From Candidatus Desantisiibacteriota bacterium (GTDB lineage Bacteria > JACRDZ01), in NCBI GenBank assembly GCA_016209155.1, contig JACQWU010000315.1, positions 1 through 8,458 on the forward strand: 8,458 nucleotides of DNA, in the 5' to 3' direction. Shown here in pieces: positions 1 to 6,450 of the stretch. The notes beneath the pieces are model-generated. The model was given only the letters and a program-made list of their open reading frames with translations, ran no database searches and had not been told where the DNA came from. Both the position numbers and the translations under genes were made by a program. Numbering within the stretch: position 1 is the stretch's first letter; each line of letters opens with the position of its first letter.

Positions 1-2
1 CG

Positions 3-428
3 GACATATTTGCTTGCGGAATAGTCCTGTACGAACTTATTACCGGTATAAAGCTGTTCAAGGGGGATACTGACCTGGAAATTCTTAAGAAGGTGCAACG
101 GGTTGAAATTGTTCCCCCTGCCAAAATAAGAAACAGCCTGCCTAAATTACTGGAGGATATCATCTTAAAAGCCTTGGCGAAGGACCCTAGTCGCCGGTTT
201 CAGACTGCGGCCGAGATGGAAAAGGCTCTGGAACGATTCTTGCTTTCCCCTATTTGTCCACCGGCCAGTAAATCCTTAAGCCATTTTATGAAAGGACTGT
301 ACGAGGAAGAGATTAACCTGGAAATCGGGGAACTGAAAACCTTTAAGGTAACTGCCCCATCGCCTAAATCAGGGACTTTGGCCGTACCTAATGCAATTTC
401 TAATAAAAAAGAAAAAAGTATATCCTGA
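3..428 (+). CDS. Ser/Thr protein kinase (Pkn type), C-terminal fragment, 5' end outside window
   Basis: An open frame enters from the window edge and encodes 141 residues. Residues 1-15 (DIFACGIVLYELITG) are kinase subdomain IX, with the invariant Asp first and the F-A-x-G pattern. Residues 55-72 (LKALAKDPSRRFQTAAEM) are subdomain XI with its invariant Arg. The ATP-binding and catalytic loops lie upstream, outside the window. After the kinase domain, SHFMKGLYEEEI (93-104) resembles the segment following the kinase domain in many myxobacterial and deltaproteobacterial Pkn proteins (family knowledge, from memory). Such kinases phosphorylate Ser/Thr on regulatory targets; no target is visible here. 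The DNA is about 46% GC with GCC, CTG and GGG codons, unlike everything downstream. The last ~10 codons (NKKEKSIS region) are A-rich and probably belong to the neighbouring sequence, so the true C-terminus appears to be lost at a junction near 388-410. Sure of family; unsure whether it belongs to the same genome. Confidence 0.85.
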   Translation, partial: DIFACGIVLYELITGIKLFKGDTDLEILKKVQRVEIVPPAKIRNSLPKLLEDIILKALAKDPSRRFQTAAEMEKALERFLLSPICPPASKSLSHFMKGLYEEEINLEIGELKTFKVTAPSPKSGTLAVPNAISNKKEKSIS

Positions 429-3400
429 CAAAAATGGAAGATGGTATTTTTATTTAGATGAAGAAAAAAAGAACGATATAAGATATTTGATAGAAACTGA
501 TTGCTTATCCTGGCGTGCAGGACAAATAACATATCTTTATGATAATTCTTCAAAATATTCTCCGATATATTTTAATGAATATGATTATTCAACCGATGAT
601 CCAGCTAAACTTCGTTACTATATAGCAGAGCAGGAAAAAATGTATTTTCATGACATTGCTCAAATAAAAAAAATTCAAGATGAATATTTTTTCGAATACT
701 ATGAACTAAGCGGAACTAAAATGTGGATAACAAATGCAAGAATTGCCGGTCAGTTTTCTTTATTCGCAAAAACTGATGAAGGCATAACCGGATTTATAGT
801 TGACCGTCATTCTGAAGGTTTGATAGTAGGTAAAGATGAAATAAAAATGGGACAATTAGGTTCATGTACTAATGAAATTGCTTTAAATAAAGTGCGTGTT
901 CCGCGTGAAAATATAATAGGTATTGCCGGACATGGACAGGTAATAGCGCTTGAAACGCTTAATTCTGGACGTACAGGGCTTGCTGCAGCAGCAACTGCAA
1001 TAATGAATAAAATTTTATCTTTAAGCAAGGAAAAGTTGCTAAATTCAGAAAAAGCAGAAGTTGAAGAAAAAAACGATGAAATAAAAGTTAATAAAATTGA
1101 TGACTTGCAATTTTTAAATTTAGGACATATTTTTATTAAAGTTTTAATGTCTGAATCTCTTGTTTTTGATCTTATTTCTTTGTGGGATTCCCCGTCAACT
1201 AAATCTGTACGAATGGAATCCGCAATATCTAAATATTTTTGTTCTGAACTTTTGCACGAAGTATTGTATTTTGCCGAAGATTTTTTTGGGCTTGAAGGGC
1301 AAACAGATATATATTTAATTGAAAAAATCAGACGCGATGCAAGAATCCTCAACATTTATGAAGGAACAAATGAAGTACAGCGTTTTTTAGTACTTAAAGA
1401 TTTGATACGTGTAATAAATGAAAAAGCATTTGATTCTGAAGAAAAAATTTATCCGGTTCCTGATTATATTAAAAATTTTATCAAAAAAATCAAAGTACTA
1501 AAGATGCATTTGTATGAGTATGTTAAAAAAGCTTTTGAATTAATGGGGGATTCAATTGCCAGTAATGTAACATGGCAGCCTGTATTTTTTCCTTTAGTAG
1601 AATTAGCAGGAATTATCGTGGTTATGGAATCGACAGTAAGACGCTTATGGCTGATCGAAAGTAATATTACCAATAGTGATAAATTTAAAGAGCTAATGGC
1701 AACTGCATTAGAACAGGTTCTGGTTTTTTTAAATCAAAAATTTGAATTATTTGAAAATAAATACCTCTCTTCTTTTAATCTGGCTAAAGAAGGGGTAACT
1801 CCTCCGGAAATAGCAATAGCGGAGATATACTCAATTGATGAGAAAATTGAAAAAACATTTCGTTATATGCCATCTGATAAATCATTTATCCAAATTTTAT
1901 GTATTGTTCGTCCGACAAAAAGATTAGCCCCATTCCCGCGCATAAAAAATGGGAAAATAGCAGAACCTGATACAATAATTGAACCTTCAGATTTAGGGGC
2001 TGTTGTTTCATCATTGCAATTAAAAAATAGATTAAAAGATAAAATTAAAATTACTGTTCTTACAATTGGACAAAAAAAATATGAATCATTACTTAAAGTT
2101 TTATTGGCAGGCGGAGTGGATAATGCAGTAAGAATAGATATAATTGATTTCCCATCAGAAGCTATAGAGACAGCAGATATAATCTATAAATATATAAAAT
2201 CACTGCCAATTTCATTTAATGTAATTTTAAGCGGTAAAGATAGTTCTTTAAATGGACAGAAATTTTTGCCTGTATTAGCTTATAAATTAAATTATTTTTA
2301 TTTTTCAGATATTTTAAAATTTAATTTAAATAATATAGATGAAAACAATTTTATTTTATATTCAAAAATCGCAATGCTTGAATTTGTTACTAATAAAAAT
2401 AATATCTGTATTGAGTTAGATAGCGATAATAATAATATTTTATATACCCTTGATAATTATCTGGAGGTTCTGGGTAAAGAAAATATTAAAGTGATTTCTG
2501 AAAATAGTGCTGTTTCTTTAAATCAAATTATTTATGAAGAAGAAAAAAAAGAAAAAAAGATTATTAAGAAAAAAGAATTGCTGTCAATAAGTGAAATAGC
2601 AGGGATATCAATGGATTTAATTGGAAGAAAAAAAATTACTCATGGAGAAATTTTTAACGAAGATTTAAAAATATTACCATCTTCATTTAATCCCGAAGAA
2701 ATACTTTTCATATCAGATTTAACGTTGACAGCTATAAATCAGGATTATGTTGATTTTGCATTGCATTATGCTGACCAGCTTAATAAAAAACTCGGTATTA
2801 TTTTACTCTGTTACAATAATGAACAATTTAAAAATTATTTAAATGAATTGAAAGAAAAAGGAATAAGCAATGTTTATATAATAGAAATACCTTCAGTTTT
2901 AGCAAGCCCTTATTCTAAAGGGAAGATATTGGAATTATTTTTAGAAAGTTCAAAACATAATTTTAATACAATTATATCTGGCGATAAAAGTAGCATATTA
3001 ATGTATAATCTGGCATCAAATTTATCGAAAATTCAAAGTCATAAAAAAGTCGAGATCTGGCAGAGTATCACAGATGTTCAATATGATATAACTGAAAATA
3101 AGATAATTATTAAATTTAAAACATTCGATGGTAAATTAAGAAGTAAAATAGAAATTGGGAATGAATTATATAAATTTATGATTTTGGAAAAGAATGTAAA
3201 TTTATATAAAACAGAAAATAAAGATGAAAAAAAGAATTTATCTGTTTATTTAACAAAACCAGAATATAAATTTGAAACAGAAGCACAGGAAAACATAGAA
3301 AAATATTATCATAAAATATTAAAAGCATTAAAACCTGAATTGAAAAATGCTGAAATAATAGTGGATTTAGGTTATGGTATAAAAAATAATGAAGGATTAT

Positions 3401-3519
3401 TGCTGGCGCAATCCTTAAAAGATAAACTTCAGGAAATAAGCGGTAAAACGGTTTTTTTAGGAGCAACAAGAAAAGTTACACAGGACTTAAAGCTTTTACC
3501 TGTTTCATATCAAATTTGA
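391..3519 (+). CDS. Acyl-CoA dehydrogenase - EtfB - EtfA fusion, N-terminus replaced or lost, ended early by an in-frame TGA
   Basis: Acyl-CoA dehydrogenases make enoyl-CoA and pass electrons to ETF; here donor and acceptor share one 1042-residue frame. Residues ~88-205 are the dehydrogenase middle domain (ELSGTKMWITNA at 105-116, VRVPRENIIG at 168-177). Residues 205-340 are the C-terminal helical domain; RRDARILNIYEGTNEVQRF (314-332) contains Glu324, the usual catalytic base. Residues ~340-490 are a helical extension like that of VLCAD/ACAD9-type enzymes. Residues 499-725 resemble ETF-beta (CIVRPTKR, EPSDLGAVVSSLQLK, LLAGGVDNAV). Residues ~769-1042 are ETF-alpha, ending inside its FAD domain at LLPVSYQI. 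The usual N-terminal helical domain and LTEPxxGSD motif are absent: residues 1-86 are Tyr-rich and unlike the family. The ATG at 391 has no ribosome-binding site and only marks where this frame opens, so the true start is unknown. The frame resumes intact after the TGA (see 3517-3744). Sure of domains; unsure the gene is functional. Confidence 0.85.
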   Translation: MQFLIKKKKVYPDKNGRWYFYLDEEKKNDIRYLIETDCLSWRAGQITYLYDNSSKYSPIYFNEYDYSTDDPAKLRYYIAEQEKMYFHDIAQIKKIQDEYFFEYYELSGTKMWITNARIAGQFSLFAKTDEGITGFIVDRHSEGLIVGKDEIKMGQLGSCTNEIALNKVRVPRENIIGIAGHGQVIALETLNSGRTGLAAAATAIMNKILSLSKEKLLNSEKAEVEEKNDEIKVNKIDDLQFLNLGHIFIKVLMSESLVFDLISLWDSPSTKSVRMESAISKYFCSELLHEVLYFAEDFFGLEGQTDIYLIEKIRRDARILNIYEGTNEVQRFLVLKDLIRVINEKAFDSEEKIYPVPDYIKNFIKKIKVLKMHLYEYVKKAFELMGDSIASNVTWQPVFFPLVELAGIIVVMESTVRRLWLIESNITNSDKFKELMATALEQVLVFLNQKFELFENKYLSSFNLAKEGVTPPEIAIAEIYSIDEKIEKTFRYMPSDKSFIQILCIVRPTKRLAPFPRIKNGKIAEPDTIIEPSDLGAVVSSLQLKNRLKDKIKITVLTIGQKKYESLLKVLLAGGVDNAVRIDIIDFPSEAIETADIIYKYIKSLPISFNVILSGKDSSLNGQKFLPVLAYKLNYFYFSDILKFNLNNIDENNFILYSKIAMLEFVTNKNNICIELDSDNNNILYTLDNYLEVLGKENIKVISENSAVSLNQIIYEEEKKEKKIIKKKELLSISEIAGISMDLIGRKKITHGEIFNEDLKILPSSFNPEEILFISDLTLTAINQDYVDFALHYADQLNKKLGIILLCYNNEQFKNYLNELKEKGISNVYIIEIPSVLASPYSKGKILELFLESSKHNFNTIISGDKSSILMYNLASNLSKIQSHKKVEIWQSITDVQYDITENKIIIKFKTFDGKLRSKIEIGNELYKFMILEKNVNLYKTENKDEKKNLSVYLTKPEYKFETEAQENIEKYYHKILKALKPELKNAEIIVDLGYGIKNNEGLLLAQSLKDKLQEISGKTVFLGATRKVTQDLKLLPVSYQI

Positions 3520-3744
3520 CAGACAGGAGTAAAAGTAAATCCAAAGATAATTTTTACCCTTGGCATATCAGGAGCGCCTCAGCATATAGATTATATTGGC
3601 AAAGATGCAATTATTATAGCTTTTAATCAGGATCAGGAAGCTCCAATTATTAAATTAAGCAAAGAAAAAACAGGATTTACGATTTATCCAATTATAGGGG
3701 ATTTATTTGAAACAGTAAAAGAATTTATGAAAATACTGGTATAA
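3517..3744 (+). pseudogene. Detached C-terminal end of the ETF-alpha FAD domain, behind an in-frame TGA
   Basis: Directly after the TGA, 74 further codons in the same frame run to TAA at 3742-3744 and complete ETF-alpha. They read QTGVKVNPKIIF, then TLGISGAPQHIDYIG, then IIIAFNQDQEAPI and IIGDLFETVKEF. These match the family consensus QTGKxVxPxLY, GISGAIQHLAG, INKDPEAPI and VGDLF, the part that holds the FAD. The consensus at the stop is Q(V/I)GQTG, so the TGA replaces a glycine, most simply by GGA to TGA. No ATG with a ribosome-binding site precedes the piece, so independent translation is unlikely. There are no other stops or frameshifts, so the change is recent, a sequencing error, or bypassed by readthrough. 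The stop is followed by C (TGAC), known as a leaky context. Confidence 0.8.
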
Positions 3745-3754
3745 CGTTATACCA
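3737..3754. repeat. 18-bp perfect palindrome over the ETF-alpha stop codon
   Basis: TGGTATAACGTTATACCA reads identically on both strands and includes the TAA at 3742-3744. As RNA it could fold as a 7-bp stem with an ACGT loop. No T-run follows on either strand (plus strand continues AGAAAAAACTG), so it is a poor intrinsic terminator as it stands. It could be a dimeric protein-binding site or a weak bidirectional terminator. Its right half plus flank (GTTATACCAAGA, 3746-3757) recurs with one mismatch at 4023-4034. Confidence 0.6.
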
Positions 3755-4052
3755 AGAAAAAACTGATTTACTACAGCATTATATTTTTTGATTTCAGAAG
3801 TTTTCCCTTTGATTTCCTTCCCTTGGACAGGTCATTTTATCAGTACTAATAAGGACATGGATAAATCGGTTCTTTTACAAGCAGTTTTATGTTTTTTGTA
3901 TTATCAATACGTTATTTACATTGGCTTATAGATTGTTGCGTAAATTTAAGGGGAACATCCGTTTTATCGGGAATCCATGTTTTATTTTTCAAACTTTCTT
4001 TTTGTATACTTATTTCTGTGATGTTGTACCAAGAGTTTACGATTTTTAGCTG
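3755..4052. other. Non-coding stretch between the ETF remnant and the toxin-antitoxin promoter
   Basis: I see no convincing gene on either strand in these ~300 bases; stops are frequent in all frames and no ribosome-binding site precedes a usable ORF. It is T-rich on the plus strand. Two things stand out. GTTATACCAAGA at 3746-3757 and GTTGTACCAAGA at 4023-4034 form an 11/12 direct repeat flanking the stretch. The segment at about 3950-3979, containing TTTATCGGGAATCCATG, resembles half of the REP-like dispersed repeats with GGGAATCC arms seen in various bacterial genomes (from memory). The stretch may be a decayed insertion or repeat-derived spacer; that is inference. Confidence 0.4.
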
Positions 4053-4081
4053 TTGACAAAAATATAATAATATCATAATAT
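4053..4081 (+). promoter_or_regulatory. Candidate sigma70-type promoter of the toxin-antitoxin operon
   Basis: A perfect -35 box TTGACA (4053-4058) is followed at 17-bp spacing by TAATAT (4076-4081, 4 of 6 matches to TATAAT) in very AT-rich DNA. The predicted start near 4088 would place the inverted repeat at 4090-4107 right at the transcription start, as expected for an autoregulated antitoxin operon. The -10 box is imperfect, and the AT-richness makes chance matches likely. Confidence 0.5.
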
Positions 4082-4089
4082 TAAGTATA

Positions 4090-4107
4090 GTAAAGATATT
4101 TCTTTAC
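4090..4107. promoter_or_regulatory. Inverted repeat, candidate antitoxin operator
   Basis: GTAAAG-ATATTT-CTTTAC is a perfect 6-bp inverted repeat with a 6-bp spacer, located between the candidate promoter and the antitoxin start at 4139. Ribbon-helix-helix antitoxins bind short palindromes as dimers of dimers and repress their own operon, so this is the natural candidate operator. The position and symmetry are seen; the binding is inferred. Confidence 0.45.
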
Positions 4108-4138
4108 AAATATTTTTATGTTTTATGAGGAGAAAAAT

Positions 4139-4405
4139 ATGTCAAGACAAACAAAAATTATTAATATGTCCTTACCTCTTCCACTTTGGAGAGAAGTAGA
4201 CAAATTAGCAAAAAAAGAAGAGATTTCCAGAAGTGAAATTTTAAAAGATTCTTTAAGTCAATACATAAAAGCTAAAAAACGATGGCAAATAATTCGAAAG
4301 TGGGGAGAAGAAGCAAGCATAAAATTTAAAATTGAAACAGAAAAAGATCTTGAAAATATAATTCATGAATTCAGGAAAGAAAAAAAACAGAGGACTTCCG
4401 AATGA
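4139..4405 (+). CDS. Ribbon-helix-helix (CopG/Arc-type) antitoxin
   Basis: This is an 88-residue basic protein. Residues ~6-15 (KIINMSLPLP) form the DNA-contacting beta strand. LWREVDKLAKKEEISRSEIL and the following DSLSQYI (to ~42) are the two helices of a ribbon-helix-helix domain, with the typical SRSE turn. The charged C-terminal half is the expected toxin-binding arm. An in-frame ATG exists at 4118, but I chose 4139 because GAGGAG (4127-4132) lies 6 bases before it. Its TGA overlaps the toxin ATG (ATGA, 4402-4405), indicating translational coupling. It should neutralise the PIN toxin and repress the operon through the inverted repeat just upstream. The fold is clear from the pattern; exact subfamily is not. 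Confidence 0.85.
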   Translation: MSRQTKIINMSLPLPLWREVDKLAKKEEISRSEILKDSLSQYIKAKKRWQIIRKWGEEASIKFKIETEKDLENIIHEFRKEKKQRTSE

Positions 4406-4830
4406 AACCTGTATTAAATAGATTCAGGATAGTATTGGATACTAATATTTACATTTCTGCTATTCTTTTCGGAGGTAAACCTGAAGAACTATTGAAGTTA
4501 GCAAGAGCAGGAAAAGTAGGACTTCTAATTTCCGAAAATATTAAAAATGAAATAGCTGAAATATTGAAAAGAAAATTCAAATTTAATGATCTTCAAATTT
4601 CTGAAATATTAGAGGATATTGATAGCGTTTCAACTTTAATTATTCCAAATATTATCTTAAATATCATTAAAAAAGATGATGAGGATAATAAAATATTGGA
4701 ATGTGCTATAGAAGGCAAAGTAAATTATATTATTTCTGGGGATCACCATCTTTTAGAACTTAAAGAATATCAGAAAATAAAAATTTTAAAGATTACAGAG
4801 TTTTTAGATGTTTTTTATGTAAGGGAATAA
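4402..4830 (+). CDS. PIN-domain toxin (putative ribonuclease of a type II toxin-antitoxin pair)
   Basis: This 142-residue protein is a single PIN domain of the usual length. The metal-binding acidic residues are visible: Asp13 in IVLDTNIYISA, a Glu in SENIKNEIAEIL (probably Glu50), Asp95 in DDEDNKILECA, and Asp114 in YIISGDHHLLEL. The pattern fits the 'putative toxin-antitoxin system toxin component, PIN family' group rather than classic short VapC. PIN toxins are Mg-dependent endoribonucleases that cut tRNA, rRNA or mRNA; the target here is unknown. The start overlaps the antitoxin stop by ATGA, so both are made from one message. All active-site acids appear intact, so the toxin is probably functional. 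Confidence 0.88.
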   Translation: MKPVLNRFRIVLDTNIYISAILFGGKPEELLKLARAGKVGLLISENIKNEIAEILKRKFKFNDLQISEILEDIDSVSTLIIPNIILNIIKKDDEDNKILECAIEGKVNYIISGDHHLLELKEYQKIKILKITEFLDVFYVRE

Positions 4831-4856
4831 TACTGGAAAACTGATAAGGATTTTTT

Positions 4857-5510
4857 ATGATTTACTATAATTTCGATGATATTATTCAAAAGAATGAATT
4901 ATTAAACAGTCTTTTTACAAATAATGAATGGTGGGAAGATTATTATAAATATATTGACTTGCAAGCAAATTTAAAAAGTATTACAACTGAAATTATAACA
5001 AATAATTATATCTCAAAAAGTGCGTTAATTGAGAATAATGTTACTATTAAGGGACCTGTTATTATATTAGATAATTGTGAAATTTATTCGGGATCTTATA
5101 TTGTTGGACCTGCTTTGATTGGTTATGATTGCAAAATTGGGCCAAATTCTTTTATCAATAGCAATTGTATCATTGGTAATCATATAAAAATCGGACAATG
5201 CGCAGAAATAAAGTGTTCGGTAATAATGGATAAAAGTAAATTATATTCTTTATCTTATATTGGGCATTCAATTATAGGGAAAAAAGTAAAAATTGGCTCA
5301 GGGGTAATAACTGCTATAAGTCGCTTTGATGATTGTTCAATTAAAATACGATACAAAAATATAGAATTAGATTCAAAACAAAATAAATTTGGAGCAATAA
5401 TCGGAAATGAGACTCAAATTGGTATTGGGGTTAAAATATTACCAGGAAAAGTTATTAAACCTAAAGAAAATATTTATCCTAATTCAATAATTAATAGAGA
5501 CATATTATAG
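4857..5510 (+). CDS. Left-handed beta-helix (hexapeptide repeat) protein, GlmU C-domain-like without the catalytic His
   Basis: This 217-residue protein starts 26 bases after the toxin, with AAGGA (4846-4850) 6 bases before the ATG. Residues 1-50 are helical (NNEWWEDYYKYI). From ~55 to 215 hexapeptide repeats with I/V at regular spacing form a left-handed beta helix: VTIKGPVIIL, YIVGPALIGYDCKIGPNSFI, then SYIGHSIIGKKVKIGSGVIT, KFGAIIGNETQIGIG and VKILPGKVI. The order matches the acetyltransferase half of GlmU-like and archaeal sugar-1-phosphate nucleotidyltransferases. There is no nucleotidyltransferase domain. At the position of E. coli GlmU His363 (GHLTYLGD) this protein has Ser131 (YSLSYIGH), and Asn377 is Lys145; Tyr366 is kept as Tyr134. 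It may therefore be an altered transferase, a sugar-phosphate binding protein, or a structural partner. The fold is secure, the activity is not. Confidence 0.75.
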   Translation: MIYYNFDDIIQKNELLNSLFTNNEWWEDYYKYIDLQANLKSITTEIITNNYISKSALIENNVTIKGPVIILDNCEIYSGSYIVGPALIGYDCKIGPNSFINSNCIIGNHIKIGQCAEIKCSVIMDKSKLYSLSYIGHSIIGKKVKIGSGVITAISRFDDCSIKIRYKNIELDSKQNKFGAIIGNETQIGIGVKILPGKVIKPKENIYPNSIINRDIL

Positions 5511-5530
5511 TTTAAAATTATCTCCTTCCC

Positions 5531-5559
5531 TTGACAAAAACCAAAAAATCTGATATTTT
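5531..5559 (+). promoter_or_regulatory. Sigma70-type promoter of the proC-yggT-divIVA-yggU operon
   Basis: TTGACA (5531-5536), 17 bases, then TATTTT (5554-5559, 5 of 6 matches). The expected transcription start is near 5566, just after an upstream in-frame TTG at 5562 that therefore cannot be the proC start. This is the best promoter in the window and separates the proC operon from the beta-helix gene ending at 5510. Confidence 0.65.
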
Positions 5560-5597
5560 TATTGTTATCGAAAATAGTTTTCAGGAGTGATAAATTA

Positions 5598-6419
5598 GTG
5601 ATAAATAAAAAAAATATATTATTTATTGGTGCTGGCAATATGGCAGAAGCAATAATCTCCGGTTTAATTTCTGCTAAAGTTTATAATTCAGATCAAATAA
5701 ACGCATATGATATTGATAAATCCAGATTAGAATTTATAAAAAGTAAATTCAAAATAATCACTTATAATAATTTAAAATCTGCGGTTAGTGAAAGCAATAT
5801 TCTTTTATTAGCTGTAAAACCTCAGACTATAATTTTTATTTTAAATGAAATTTGTCCATATTATAAAGATGAGCAACTTATTATTTCTATAGTAGCAGGA
5901 ATAAATTCAAGTATAATAGTAAAATATCTTGGAGAAAATGCTCGTATTATTAGAGTTATGCCAAACACTCCAGCTTTGGTAAAAGCAGGAATGTCCGTAA
6001 TTTGTAAAGCTGGAAAAGCTAAAGAAGAAGATATTGAAGAAGCTAGAAAAATTTTTTCTGCTTTAGGGGAAATAGAAGTTTTATCAGAATTATATTTTAA
6101 CGCTGTTACAGCATTATCAGGTAGTGGTCCGGCTTATGTATTTTTAATGATAGAAGCTTTAATGGAAGCAGGAATAAAAGTAGGATTGAACCGTGATATT
6201 GCGCTAAAATTGGCAATGCAAACAGTATATGGTTCAGTAAAAATGATAAAAAAAACAAATTTGCATCCAGCAGAATTAAAAAATAAAGTATGTTCACCCG
6301 GTGGTACAACTATTGCAGCTTTGTATAAACTGGAAAAAGGAGCATTTCGGGCTTTAATTACAGAAGCAGTTGAAGAGGCTTTCTGTCGTGCAATTGAAAT
6401 GGAAAAAAACAATTGCTGA
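5598..6419 (+). CDS. proC: Pyrroline-5-carboxylate reductase
   Basis: The 273-residue enzyme performs the last step of proline synthesis, reducing 1-pyrroline-5-carboxylate with NAD(P)H in the cytoplasm. The start is GTG at 5598, preceded by AGGAG (5583-5587); the earlier in-frame TTG at 5562 abuts the -10 box of the promoter and has no ribosome-binding site. The N-terminal Rossmann motif is ILFIGAGNMAEAIISG. VKPQ and RVMPNTPALVKAG follow, then the C-terminal helical dimerisation domain with TALSGSGPAYVFLMIEAL and the P5CR signature around VCSPGGTTIAAL near the end. Length and all hallmark motifs are normal for ProC. It leads a tight cluster with yggT 31 bases downstream, an arrangement seen in many bacteria. 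Confidence 0.97.
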   Translation: MINKKNILFIGAGNMAEAIISGLISAKVYNSDQINAYDIDKSRLEFIKSKFKIITYNNLKSAVSESNILLLAVKPQTIIFILNEICPYYKDEQLIISIVAGINSSIIVKYLGENARIIRVMPNTPALVKAGMSVICKAGKAKEEDIEEARKIFSALGEIEVLSELYFNAVTALSGSGPAYVFLMIEALMEAGIKVGLNRDIALKLAMQTVYGSVKMIKKTNLHPAELKNKVCSPGGTTIAALYKLEKGAFRALITEAVEEAFCRAIEMEKNNC

Positions 6420-6450
6420 TTTTGCTATTATCAGTTAAAGGTAATTATAA

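Noticed and set aside
807-1355. Long minus-strand frame opposite the dehydrogenase
   Set aside because: It is a shadow of the coding strand: Ser/Ile/Lys-rich, no recognisable domain, no ribosome-binding site.
3517-3519. Genome-wide UGA = glycine code, as in Absconditabacteria/Gracilibacteria
   Set aside because: The antitoxin, proC and divIVA end sensibly at TGA with a normal next gene, and the 1042-codon fusion frame uses no other TGA. A global recoding would put many TGAs inside genes.
3517-3519. Selenocysteine codon
   Set aside because: The family has Gly, not Cys or Sec, at this position and I see no clear stem-loop directly after the TGA.
4118-4138. Upstream ATG at 4118 as antitoxin start
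   Set aside because: The GAGGAG ribosome-binding site lies inside that extension at proper distance from the ATG at 4139; the extra residues are not family-like.
5562-5597. TTG at 5562 as proC start
   Set aside because: It falls 2 bases after the -10 box, before the predicted transcript start, and the ProC Rossmann strand begins naturally after the GTG at 5598.
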